This document shows positions 55,050-62,823 of a DNA stretch of 64,000 bases, piece after piece. The first letter of the stretch is position 1. Each line of letters opens with the position of its first letter. Below the pieces are notes generated by a model. The model was not told the DNA's origin and searched no databases. It saw nothing but the letters and a program-made list of their open reading frames with translations. Both the position numbers and the translations under genes were made by a program. Origin of the DNA: Paenibacillus sp. BSR1-1 (GTDB lineage Bacteria; Bacillota; Bacilli; Bacillales; Cytobacillaceae); NCBI RefSeq assembly GCF_030403775.1, contig NZ_JAQMWQ010000001.1, forward strand, positions 62,001 to 126,000, given 5' to 3'.

Positions 55050-56084
55050 TCACCTTGATAACTTATTTCTCTCAACTGCATAGGGAGGCTGCTCCATCCA
55101 ACCGTTCTCAACCATAAGCCTTGCAGCATCTTCAACAAATCTTGAAATGTTCAATAATGACTTTGAGTACATGAGTGCCATATCATGTCTCCCACTTACT
55201 GCCTCAGAATTTCCAAATGCCCTAATTTTCATGGCGAACATGTCCAACTTATGAAACAACATTAATTTATCTGAAAATGGAGAAAATGTTGATTTTGTTA
55301 CCAAATGATCATGAAGAGATGGTGCGGGCAAATCATTTTCATGGAGTTTTCCCATGTATATTTCGATGTGTTTATGAGTAAAATTTTTCCCTTGTATAAA
55401 CAATTCTCGAATCTTTTCTGATTTAACAACTTGGCTAAATGCCATAATGAGTGCTTTGCTTGTTGTGTTATTTTCGATATTATCGTAAAGATGAGTAATT
55501 TCTAATGCGTGTAATGGTCGTACATCTCCAAAAAAACCATTTAAAAAATCTTTATGTACAAATTCCACTTTATCGGGGACTGGAATAATAGGTGGTTTGA
55601 TAATAAACCCTTTCCCCATTAATATATCTTTGATTTGTTTCATCAAAGCCATAGTGGACTCCATACAATTAATAAAAAACTCTTCTACATCCTTTCTATA
55701 AACGAGTGGTACCGCTACGTTATAAATACTCATCCCAGCCTTAGCAGCATATTTTAAGTAATGTACGTAGAATTCATCTTGAAACAAACGAGGGGCCTCA
55801 GCATTTAGGTCTTCATCTTCTGAAAAACCTTTCGGAATAGGAAAATTATCTTTCTCGAAAATCCCTTCTGTTGTTTTTAGGAACTCCGTACTTAATTTTA
55901 ACGCATTTTCCAACAGGGTTTTAATGTCTGAGTCTTCCACATGTTGAAGAAAATACTTTAAAATACATTTTGACATGCTATTTCCCATATAGGTGGCCCA
56001 TAGTTTCCCCATTTCGGCTGCTGTGAGTTCTTCACTTAGGTCCGATTTTGCTGAACTTATATTAATTGGTTTTAGCGAGTCCAT
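55050..56084 (-). CDS. DUF3231 family protein
   Basis: 344 residues made of two similar all-helical halves (about 10-165 and 180-335), each with a pattern like LTAAEMGKLWATYMGNSM or HALEITHLYDNIENNTTSK, conserved His/Glu residues and the motif PIPKGF / LPAPSLHD. This is the double-domain DUF3231 layout restricted to endospore formers; the fold resembles ferritin-like or coat-protein bundles, but the function is unknown. It has a GGGAGATTTT ribosome binding site and is probably transcribed separately from the CBO0543 pair. Confidence 0.85.
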   Translation of the reverse strand: MDSLKPINISSAKSDLSEELTAAEMGKLWATYMGNSMSKCILKYFLQHVEDSDIKTLLENALKLSTEFLKTTEGIFEKDNFPIPKGFSEDEDLNAEAPRLFQDEFYVHYLKYAAKAGMSIYNVAVPLVYRKDVEEFFINCMESTMALMKQIKDILMGKGFIIKPPIIPVPDKVEFVHKDFLNGFFGDVRPLHALEITHLYDNIENNTTSKALIMAFSQVVKSEKIRELFIQGKNFTHKHIEIYMGKLHENDLPAPSLHDHLVTKSTFSPFSDKLMLFHKLDMFAMKIRAFGNSEAVSGRHDMALMYSKSLLNISRFVEDAARLMVENGWMEQPPYAVERNKLSR

Positions 56085-56160
56085 AGAAAAATCTCCCTTT
56101 AATGTTTTAATTAGTATTTTCCTCCATTCAAAATCTATTCTGCTTTAAAGCTATCAAGTA

Positions 56161-56628
56161 TTAAGTTCTAGGTTTTAAGAAAAACCAAACACAAAATAAG
56201 CGCACTATAAAAAGTGAAATAAAAATGGTAATCCAACTGATATACCATTCCCAATGTATGTAAATAATGAGGTGGGTGTATTTTTCTATAATTACTTCAC
56301 CGAAAGTCAAAACCGTACTGAAAACGAAATAATAACCTAATTGAACAAGGGGTCTTCGATGATTTGGATACCATACATTAAAGACTGCACAAGTAACTGG
56401 AAAGATATAAAACTCATAATCAAAGCTAGTTCGATTAATTGATGCAAATGACCGAACTGGATATTCAATCAGTCCCAGCTCTACGACACATAGACCTGTA
56501 AGAAAAGTAATAACCTGCATGAACAAAAATGCTACTACCGCAAGTCGAAATCTATTTTTAGGCATGAAAAAAAGGACACCTGTTGCTACTGTATACACCG
56601 ATAACAAGATCCACCATTCAGTCTTCAT
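56161..56628 (-). CDS. CBO0543-family membrane protein (second of pair)
   Basis: About 155 residues with five membrane helices and family motifs VVELGLIEYPVRSF, FEFYIFPVTC-like YEFYIFPVTCAVFNVWYP and YIHWEWYISWITIF. ATG 56628 is preferred, four bases after GGAGG; it overlaps the upstream gene by 11 bp, so the two are translationally coupled. The family is confined to Firmicutes that form spores and is uncharacterised. Confidence 0.82.
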   Translation of the reverse strand: MKTEWWILLSVYTVATGVLFFMPKNRFRLAVVAFLFMQVITFLTGLCVVELGLIEYPVRSFASINRTSFDYEFYIFPVTCAVFNVWYPNHRRPLVQLGYYFVFSTVLTFGEVIIEKYTHLIIYIHWEWYISWITIFISLFIVRLFCVWFFLKPRT

Positions 56629-57121
56629 TAGTGCCTCCAACGTATGACTTAATTGGAGGTTTTTCCTTATAGAACCAATTACAGCAGATTAGGCTTATGT
56701 AAAAAAGAATTCCAATGTAAATCCACATCCCAAACCAATTCAGGGATCCATATTTTATTAAATCTGTATATATCTCGAGAATGTTATCATATATCGTGAT
56801 GACAGATATCCATATGCAAAAGTATGTAAGTCTAAACCATCGATTGTTCTTTGCATTCCAATGTACATAAAAAATAGCAAACAATACAGGATAAAAAAAA
56901 TAATTAATGGTGACCGTGAGGTCTGTTGCTTTAGGGAACAACCTGACGGGCGCACTTAACAAACCAAATTTAAAAGAAGGCATATCACACAGCCAAATGA
57001 ATGCTTGAAACATTATGGCAGCTAATATCCCCTTGCGGCGATCTTTGTGTGGAATGAACAGTATAAAGCCAATAAAACCGAATAGCCACATTGCTGCCAA
57101 AATCATATACTCCATTAGCAT
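56618..57121 (-). CDS. CBO0543-family membrane protein (first of pair)
   Basis: 167 residues, five membrane helices, with the same landmarks as its downstream partner in diverged form: FKFGLLSAPVRLF, TINYFFYPVLFAIFYVHW and YGSLNWFGMWIYIGILF. The C terminus is longer and charged (PPIKSYVGGTNED). Tandem, overlapping paralogues suggest a heteromeric membrane complex, which is an inference. Confidence 0.82.
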   Translation of the reverse strand: MLMEYMILAAMWLFGFIGFILFIPHKDRRKGILAAIMFQAFIWLCDMPSFKFGLLSAPVRLFPKATDLTVTINYFFYPVLFAIFYVHWNAKNNRWFRLTYFCIWISVITIYDNILEIYTDLIKYGSLNWFGMWIYIGILFYISLICCNWFYKEKPPIKSYVGGTNED

Positions 57122-57240
57122 CTATCAGAAAATTCCCTTCTATCAAGGTAAGCATTAATTACAGTAATAGTATTTTGCCACTAAAGTTCATTTTTTAATT
57201 GTATTCAGAAGTATTTTGTTTCCATTAGGAACACCACTAC

Positions 57241-57269
57241 GAAAACCCTTGCACTGCAAGGGTTTTTCT
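57241..57269. terminator. intrinsic terminator
   Basis: AAAACCCTTGCA-c-TGCAAGGGTTTTT, downstream of the ankyrin gene on the minus strand; A and T tracts flank both sides. Confidence 0.8.
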
Positions 57270-57336
57270 GTTGTGTCCATAATATTTTTTATATTTAAAA
57301 CATCCAGTTTACCTCCAATTTGCTTATTAGAGTTTT

Positions 57337-58059
57337 CTACCTTTTTGCACCTGCTTGAAGGAGAATCTTCTCAATTTCTACGAAGTTTCTTTCGCTCGCA
57401 TGTTGAAGAGGTGTTACACCCTCAGAATCTGGTATGTTAACATCTGCACCGTGATCTATTAACACCTTGATGGTTTCCTGCTGTTTCTTTCCGCCGTCAT
57501 TTAGAACAATAGCCTCCATTAATGCTGTCCAGCCTAAATTGTTTATATGATTAACATCTATTTCTGTTTTATCTAGCAGTTCTTTTACAACATCAATATA
57601 TCCATGTTCGGAAGCTGGAATGAGGGCTGTTCCACCATACCTGTTTAAAAGTTTTGGATTGGCCCCCGCCTCAATAGTAAGTCTTAATATCCCAATATAC
57701 CCTTCTGCACCAGCATAAAGGAAGGGATTATTTTTCAGATGATCCTGAATATTAACATCCGCCCCCTTATCAATTAAGACTTTGGTTGTTTCTATATCAT
57801 TCGCATAGGCAGCAATCATGACCGCTGTCCTTCCCCTACTATCTTGGCTATTTATACTTACTCCCTTATTTAAAAAACTATTAATCTCGTCTATTTTTCC
57901 GTTTTCTACAGCCTTAAAAAATTGTTCTTTCATATTAACCGCCTTTTCTACCGGAACTTCACTTGACTTTTCAACTATTTGGGGTATTTGACAACCTGTC
58001 AAAATAAGGAACATGAAACAAAAAGGAAGTGATTTACGTATCGTAACAAACCATATCAT
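57337..58059 (-). CDS. ankyrin-repeat lipoprotein
   Basis: 240 residues: a lipoprotein signal peptide with lipobox LTGC (Cys near residue 23), a short linker and five to six ankyrin repeats from about residue 45 to the end (NSQDSRGRTAVMIAAYAND, IDKGADVNIQDHLKN, IDHGADVNIPDSEGVTPLQHA). It should be anchored to the outer face of the membrane and bind proteins there. Its ATG overlaps the stop of the deaminase gene by one base (TAATG), so the two are translationally coupled. Confidence 0.88.
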   Translation of the reverse strand: MIWFVTIRKSLPFCFMFLILTGCQIPQIVEKSSEVPVEKAVNMKEQFFKAVENGKIDEINSFLNKGVSINSQDSRGRTAVMIAAYANDIETTKVLIDKGADVNIQDHLKNNPFLYAGAEGYIGILRLTIEAGANPKLLNRYGGTALIPASEHGYIDVVKELLDKTEIDVNHINNLGWTALMEAIVLNDGGKKQQETIKVLIDHGADVNIPDSEGVTPLQHASERNFVEIEKILLQAGAKR

Positions 58060-58469
58060 TAATCAATTGATAGTTGGATTAGTTTATTTATTCTTTTTTC
58101 GTTTGACAATCCAACTTGTTCATAGATTTTTTTTGCTTGCAGCGCGAGAGGATTTCCTTCCATCGGATTGGCAAAATAAATCTTATTCATATTTGCAAGA
58201 TAAATAGCGCTTAAACACATGGGGCACGGTTCACCGCTTGCATACAATTCACATTCTGATAAATCTTCTGTCCCTAAAGAACGTGAAGCTCTACTGATTG
58301 CCTGAAGTTCTGCATGTGTTGTTGGATCGTGTGTGGCAAGGACATCATTTACTCCTTCTGAAATAATAACTCCATCTTTTACAATAACCGCCCCAAAGGG
58401 TTTACCGCCTCTATCCGCATTATTTTTTGCCAGATTGATGGCATATTCCATCCATTTTTTATTACTCAT
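58059..58469 (-). CDS. nucleoside/guanine deaminase-type zinc hydrolase
   Basis: 136 residues of the cytidine deaminase-like fold: His52-Ala-Glu54 (THAELQAI) and PCPMC with Cys82 and Cys85 give the catalytic zinc and proton shuttle. FGAVIVKDG and NDVLATHDPT resemble GuaD-type guanine deaminase, but the protein is about 20 residues shorter than B. subtilis GuaD and lacks part of its C-terminal domain-swap tail. The substrate is therefore uncertain. It is coupled to an ankyrin lipoprotein, an unusual partner. Confidence 0.85.
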   Translation of the reverse strand: MSNKKWMEYAINLAKNNADRGGKPFGAVIVKDGVIISEGVNDVLATHDPTTHAELQAISRASRSLGTEDLSECELYASGEPCPMCLSAIYLANMNKIYFANPMEGNPLALQAKKIYEQVGLSNEKRINKLIQLSID

Positions 58470-58511
58470 TGAAACCCACTCCTATCAATTATTTAGTTTA
58501 CCTCTATTAAC

Positions 58512-59201
58512 TTAAACCGATATCATATAGCCTGCGCCCCAAACTGTTTCGATATATTGAGGATTGGAGGGATCCTTTTCAATTTTGCCGCGGATTTTTC
58601 TAATGTGCACTGTAATGGTGGTAATATCCCCAGAGGAATCAAGACCCCAGACGGTTTCGAAAAGATCCTCTTTGCTAAAAACACGATTTGGATGCTGTGC
58701 TAAATAAAGTAATAGATCAAATTCTTTTGCCGTTAAAGTGACCTTCTGATTGTTCACATAAACCTTTCGAGCCATTTCATCAATGACCAGCCCTCGTATT
58801 ATTATTTCCTTTTTTGTTGTTTCTGTACTCCCTATTAAACGCTCATAGCGTGCCAAATGGGCCTTCACCCTAGCAACAAGCTCCCCTGGACTGAATGGCT
58901 TAATAATATAATCATCCGCTCCAAGACCCAAACCTCTTATTTTATCTATATCTTCCTTTTTAGCTGAGACGAATAAGATGGGGATATTCTTTACAGCTCT
59001 TACTTGTTTACAAATTTCGAATCCATCTACCTCTGGCAGCATGACATCGATAATTAATAAGTCATAATCTTTATTTAGTGCACGTTTTAATCCTTCTTTG
59101 CCAGAGGTTTGTAACTCAGCATCATAACCATTAATCTCAAGGTAATCTTGCTGTAGTTCTCCAATATCAAGATCATCTTCTACGATTAAAATTTTTTTCA
59201 A
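58512..59201 (-). CDS. OmpR-family response regulator
   Basis: About 229 residues: a receiver domain (ILIVEDDLDIGE with acidic pocket, phospho-acceptor Asp52 in LLIIDVMLPEVDG, Thr/Ser switch in ILFVSAKK with Lys) and a C-terminal winged helix (LTAKEFDLLLYLAQHPNRVFS, DITTITVHIRKIRGKIE). TTG 59201 fits GGTGA spacing and the family start KKILIVEDD; in-frame GTGs at 59213 and 59210 overlap that site. It lies downstream of the kinase, the reverse of the usual order. Confidence 0.93.
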   Translation of the reverse strand: MKKILIVEDDLDIGELQQDYLEINGYDAELQTSGKEGLKRALNKDYDLLIIDVMLPEVDGFEICKQVRAVKNIPILFVSAKKEDIDKIRGLGLGADDYIIKPFSPGELVARVKAHLARYERLIGSTETTKKEIIIRGLVIDEMARKVYVNNQKVTLTAKEFDLLLYLAQHPNRVFSKEDLFETVWGLDSSGDITTITVHIRKIRGKIEKDPSNPQYIETVWGAGYMISV

Positions 59202-59214
59202 TGTATTCACCACT

Positions 59215-60672
59215 CTATTTCGACTTCTTCAATGTAAAGAGGATACTCGTCCCTGCTCCTAATTGGCTTTTCACCCAAATATCACCGCCATGCTCCGTGA
59301 TAATCTGCTTAGAAATGGCAAGACCCAGTCCGCTTCCGCCAGTCGATTGATTTCTTGATGCGTCCACACGATAAAAACGCTCAAAAATAAATGGCAGTGA
59401 TTTAGGCTCGATTCCGGCCCCATTATCGCGGACTTCGATTTCAACAAAATCTACCTCTTCATTTATTAAAATGCTTATGATTTTTTCGGGCTTTTTCATA
59501 TGCTTTACGGAGTTATCTATGATATTGGTCAGTACCCTCCTTAATTGATCCCGGTCAGCAACTACTATTGAAGCGTTTTCTGTCTGATTTTCTACAGTAA
59601 TCTTAATACCTTTTTCGTCTAAATCAAAATTTATTTCCTCAACAAAGTTCTTTAAAAAACGGAATATATCAATGTCCACAAAGGCAAACGGAAGCTTTTT
59701 TAAATCAAGCTTTGAAAAAAGAAATAAATCATCAATTAATTGATCCATATCTGCAGCTTTACGTTTAATGGTAGAAAGATATTTCTCCAATTTGCCCTGT
59801 GAAACGGCAACGCCATCCTGAATACCTTCAATATAGCCTTTAATAGCGGTTATAGGGGTTTTTAAATCATGAGAGATATTAGAAATTAATTCCTTTCTGC
59901 TTTCCTCATATTGAAGTTGCAGGTCAATGGACTCTTTTAATTTTATCCTCATTTTGTCAAAGGAATCGCTCAGCTGACCAATTTCATCCTGCCTTGAATG
60001 ATCAATCTTTACATTTAAATTACCTTCTCCCATTTGTTCTGTTGCCTTTTTCAAAGAAAATAACGGCTTAATAATACTCTTGGAAACAAAATAACTTAAT
60101 AGACCATTTACAAGAATTAAGGAAAGAAATAATAATCCGAATATCAATGGAAATAAACTTCTGGACAGTTCAACAAAAGGGCTTACTTCCCTCATGATGA
60201 CAACACTGCCTTTTTCCTGATCTGGAAAATAAAAATCGAATTTAACATATAAAAAAAATTGATGATCTATACTTATGGTGTCTCTTACTTTAATATTTTC
60301 TGGTTCAAATGAAGGGAGCTTTTTTACGTCCTTTAGAGAATTTAATATCTTTGAGGAATGAACAATTTTTTCTCCTTTGCGGATAATTAATCCAGAAGCA
60401 ACTGGATCCAACTTTTGATCATATTGATTTAGCAAGGTTTCATTTAACAATTGATTTGGTTGTTTTTTAGCTAAGTATTTAACATCCAGGAATACATTTT
60501 CCTCTGGTTTTGTTAAGGGCTTAAGTGCATATTGACGTGTATACAAATCTTTTATACTGCGGATATCACCTGTAATCGCCACTGGAATTAACATAGCACT
60601 TATAATGAATAATACTAGTGTTACGATTAGCATAGTTGTATGTGAAATTAATAGCCGCCACCGAATGGACAT
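59215..60672 (-). CDS. sensor histidine kinase
   Basis: 485 residues: a membrane helix at about 8-32, an extracytoplasmic sensor of about 140 residues, a second helix at about 174-196, HAMP (about 197-250), HisKA with His268 (SNISHDLKTPITAIKG) and HATPase_c with DNGAGIEPKSLPFIFERF and GGSGLGLAISK. AGGAGG precedes the ATG. It is followed within two bases by its response regulator and preceded by a secreted DUF4822 protein gene, which may be a target or an accessory sensor. Confidence 0.94.
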   Translation of the reverse strand: MSIRWRLLISHTTMLIVTLVLFIISAMLIPVAITGDIRSIKDLYTRQYALKPLTKPEENVFLDVKYLAKKQPNQLLNETLLNQYDQKLDPVASGLIIRKGEKIVHSSKILNSLKDVKKLPSFEPENIKVRDTISIDHQFFLYVKFDFYFPDQEKGSVVIMREVSPFVELSRSLFPLIFGLLFLSLILVNGLLSYFVSKSIIKPLFSLKKATEQMGEGNLNVKIDHSRQDEIGQLSDSFDKMRIKLKESIDLQLQYEESRKELISNISHDLKTPITAIKGYIEGIQDGVAVSQGKLEKYLSTIKRKAADMDQLIDDLFLFSKLDLKKLPFAFVDIDIFRFLKNFVEEINFDLDEKGIKITVENQTENASIVVADRDQLRRVLTNIIDNSVKHMKKPEKIISILINEEVDFVEIEVRDNGAGIEPKSLPFIFERFYRVDASRNQSTGGSGLGLAISKQIITEHGGDIWVKSQLGAGTSILFTLKKSK

Positions 60673-60723
60673 AAGCGTGCCTCCTGATCCGAGGTACAGT
60701 TTTAATTTAATTTACCGAAAAGG

Positions 60724-60764
60724 GAACAAGGTTGTCACCTGTTCGTAGACAACCTTGTTTCAAA
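60724..60764 (-). terminator. hairpin between the DUF4822 gene and the kinase gene
   Basis: AACAAGGTTGTC and GACAACCTTGTT form a 12-bp stem; the following minus-strand tract CCCTTTTC is weak, so it may attenuate rather than stop transcription into the two-component genes. Confidence 0.65.
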
Positions 60765-60776
60765 TTCCATCGTTCC

Positions 60777-61736
60777 TTAAAAACCAAATTTTGGTTTTAG
60801 ATTACCATGATATGGTTCATGTTCCACGAATATCGTAATGTCCTTACCATCTTTGTCTTTCCCCGTTCTTTTATAAGTAAATTTATTTTGATTAAGCTCT
60901 GTAAGCTCAAGAGCGGCACCATACTTCCTATCACCAATTGAAACATGGGCTCTTATTTTATTTCCGTGGACAACATCGAAGTAGCCATAATCACCGCGTC
61001 TTTCGCCTGTTTCAGCATTGAAAAACTCATATTTATTCGTCTTGGCATCAAATTTTGCCAGACTTATAAAATTTGAATTATACATTGTTACATCATTGCC
61101 TTTTTCATCTAAAACATTTGTCCCGTGCCAAAGGGTGCTGCCTAAAATTTTATCTCCATCAACGTTTTTCACGATATCTCCTGTAATCGTGTCCAGCTGC
61201 TTGTCAGGATCATTAAAAGATAGTACATTTTCTTTATAGGGAACATGTTCAACAAATACCTCTACATCGTTACCATCAGCATCTTTCCCCATTCTTTTAT
61301 AAGTGAATACATCTTTATTTAGTTTTATCATGTCGACAACCGCTTGGTAATTCATTGATTCTGAAATTAATATTCTTTTCTTCCCATCATTGGTGATAAA
61401 GAAAGTTCCTTTATCGCCGCGACTCTTACCCGTTTTAGCATCAAAAAATTCATATCTTCCTGATTTTGCGTCATATTTCGCAAGACCAATGAAGTTTGCA
61501 TTCTCTTTTGTTAAGTCATTCCCCTTTTTGTCGTATACTCTTGTACCTTGCCAATCTGTACTGCTAAGTATGTAGGCCATTTTCTGACCTTTAGTCAGTT
61601 TATGTTCAGATTGCTTTTGTACAGTTGTTATTTCTTTCTTTTGTTCATTTGCGTTAACTGGCGTACTTGTACTAATAGCTGCTATTGCTATTGTCACCCC
61701 GAGTAAAGATGATATTAATTTAGCTTTATTAATCAT
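60777..61736 (-). CDS. secreted protein with two DUF4822 domains
   Basis: 319 residues: a signal peptide (LISSLLGVTIAIAAISTSTPVNA, cleavage about residue 29) then two homologous domains of about 125 residues, each running from STDWQGTRVYDKKGND / STLWHGTNVLDEKGND through KYDAKSGRYEFF, GDKGTFF / GDYGYFD, to FTYKRMGKDADGND and FVEHVPY / FVEHEPY. This is the DUF4822 pattern, function unknown. It precedes a kinase-regulator pair on the same strand, and direct TTAA-containing repeats lie upstream, suggesting control by that regulator. Confidence 0.88.
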   Translation of the reverse strand: MINKAKLISSLLGVTIAIAAISTSTPVNANEQKKEITTVQKQSEHKLTKGQKMAYILSSTDWQGTRVYDKKGNDLTKENANFIGLAKYDAKSGRYEFFDAKTGKSRGDKGTFFITNDGKKRILISESMNYQAVVDMIKLNKDVFTYKRMGKDADGNDVEVFVEHVPYKENVLSFNDPDKQLDTITGDIVKNVDGDKILGSTLWHGTNVLDEKGNDVTMYNSNFISLAKFDAKTNKYEFFNAETGERRGDYGYFDVVHGNKIRAHVSIGDRKYGAALELTELNQNKFTYKRTGKDKDGKDITIFVEHEPYHGNLKPKFGF

Positions 61737-61817
61737 TTTTTCATCTCCTAGTTTTGATTGACTTCGTCGACGTAAATTGATTGTACCTGACAGAACTTAA
61801 CTCCCTATTTAAAAAAT

Positions 61818-61856
61818 ATTAACAAAGTCTTAACTTTTAAGTTTTAAACCTTAAAT
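61818..61856. promoter_or_regulatory. TTAA-type direct repeats upstream of the DUF4822 gene
   Basis: TTAACAAAGTC, TTAACTTTTAA and TTTTAAACC-TTAAA follow each other at roughly 11-bp spacing, like tandem OmpR-type response-regulator sites. They lie about 85-120 bp before the start codon. Tentative. Confidence 0.3.
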
Positions 61857-61865
61857 CGTTGTTTA

Positions 61866-62165
61866 TTACCGTTTTCGCTGATTTGATTTTTTTATTTTCA
61901 TTAACTTTGTTGGCGGCTGCTTTCGAATCCATTTAATGAAGCGGTTTAGTTGATTATCTTCGCGAAGCTCCTTTAGGGTTGACAAACGGGCACCAATTTC
62001 CTCATTTGTATATAGTGCATGTATTTGTTTATGACATGGTATACACAGATTGGCAGTGTCCCCAAAGGTTCCTCCCATTACTTTAGGAAGGAGATGGTGA
62101 ATTGTAATTTCAACCTCACTTCGCCCGCATAACTCACATGTACCCACCTGACTACCTACTTTCAA
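61866..62165 (-). CDS. small HNH endonuclease-type protein
   Basis: 99 residues dominated by an HNH motif with a structural zinc: CELCG near residue 10, IHHLLPKVMGG (first His pair), ANLCIPCHKQIH (Asn and final His, with CxxC). The C-terminal third is basic (LMKIKKSNQRKR). Stand-alone HNH proteins of this size occur in phages and in Bacillus chromosomes; biological role unknown. The start codon is uncertain: TTG 62165 opens the frame, and a GTG six codons on is possible. Confidence 0.75.
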   Translation of the reverse strand: MKVGSQVGTCELCGRSEVEITIHHLLPKVMGGTFGDTANLCIPCHKQIHALYTNEEIGARLSTLKELREDNQLNRFIKWIRKQPPTKLMKIKKSNQRKR

Positions 62166-62192
62166 AAATAATCTTTAAGACCAGTTGCAGTT

Positions 62193-62236
62193 AAAGGAAA
62201 AACCTACTTACCCGAATGTAAGTAGGTTTTTCCTTT
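62193..62236. terminator. bidirectional intrinsic terminator
   Basis: AAAGGAAAAACCTACTTAC-ccgaat-GTAAGTAGG-TTTTTCCTTT, a 19-bp stem between the HNH gene and the small gene at 62238. It should end the latter. Confidence 0.9.
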
Positions 62237-62237
62237 A

Positions 62238-62372
62238 CTATTCACTGTCTTGGGTAGTATTAAAAAATTCTCTCTGATCATTTTCGTCAGCTTTTACATT
62301 ATTGTTGGCCTTACCCATTTTTCCATCTGATTCATAGCTTAAATTCTGTGGTGTTTTTATATTCTTTTCCAT
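62238..62372 (-). CDS. 44-residue hydrophilic peptide
   Basis: ATG 62372 with AAAGGGGAT seven bases upstream opens a 44-codon frame ending two bases before a strong terminator. The product is polar and acidic (MEKNIKTPQNLSYESDGK at the start, NDQREFFNTTQDSE at the end), without Cys, Trp or hydrophobic stretches. The combination of ribosome binding site and terminator makes a real gene likely. Many small spore-associated proteins of Bacillus look like this, but no family is assigned. Confidence 0.6.
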   Translation of the reverse strand: MEKNIKTPQNLSYESDGKMGKANNNVKADENDQREFFNTTQDSE

Positions 62373-62462
62373 AACAATCCCCTTTCAAAACTAGTATGGT
62401 CTCCATCATTTTATTGTCTGATTACATTTGAAAAATATACTCTATTATAAAGTACAGTTGCC

Positions 62463-62710
62463 TCCTGTTTTTAGTCCTGACGGGTTTTATGAACTGCTCT
62501 TATCGACCATCGCCTCCATTTTTTAGTGCTGTCGGGCTTTATGAACTGCTTTTATCGACCGTCGCCTCCATTTATTAGTGCTGTCGGGCTTTATGAGCTG
62601 CTCTTATCGACCGTCGCCACTATTTTTTAGTGGTGTTGGGCTTTATGAAACGCTCTTATCGACGCTCATCTCTATTTTTTAGTGTGATGGGCTTTATAAG
62701 CTGCTTCTGG
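62463..62710 (+). repeat. 52-bp tandem repeat array C (about 4.7 copies)
   Basis: Copies of GGGCTTTATGAACTGCT start at 62482, 62534, 62586, 62638 and 62689 (spacing 52, 52, 52, 51). The 27-bp core runs from this to TTATCGACC, and the 25-bp linker contains CCTCCATTTTTTAGTGCTG. Sequence differs from arrays A and B but period, core length and the GG...CC boundaries are the same; the core palindrome is poor here. It fills the gap between the 44-residue gene and the GH3 gene, and no ORF is present. Confidence 0.85.
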
Positions 62711-62744
62711 GATATTTGAGAATATTAAATATCACTTAATAAAG

Positions 62745-62786
62745 TAAAAAAAGCGTCAAACCCTGAATAATCAAGGTTTAACGCCG
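62745..62786 (-). terminator. intrinsic terminator of the GH3 gene
   Basis: GCGTTAAACC-N12-GGTTTGACGC followed by T7 on the minus strand, about 40 bp past the GH3 stop. Confidence 0.85.
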
Positions 62787-62823
62787 TTTCTAGACGAACA
62801 TATTTCATGGCACCTTTTCTGAT

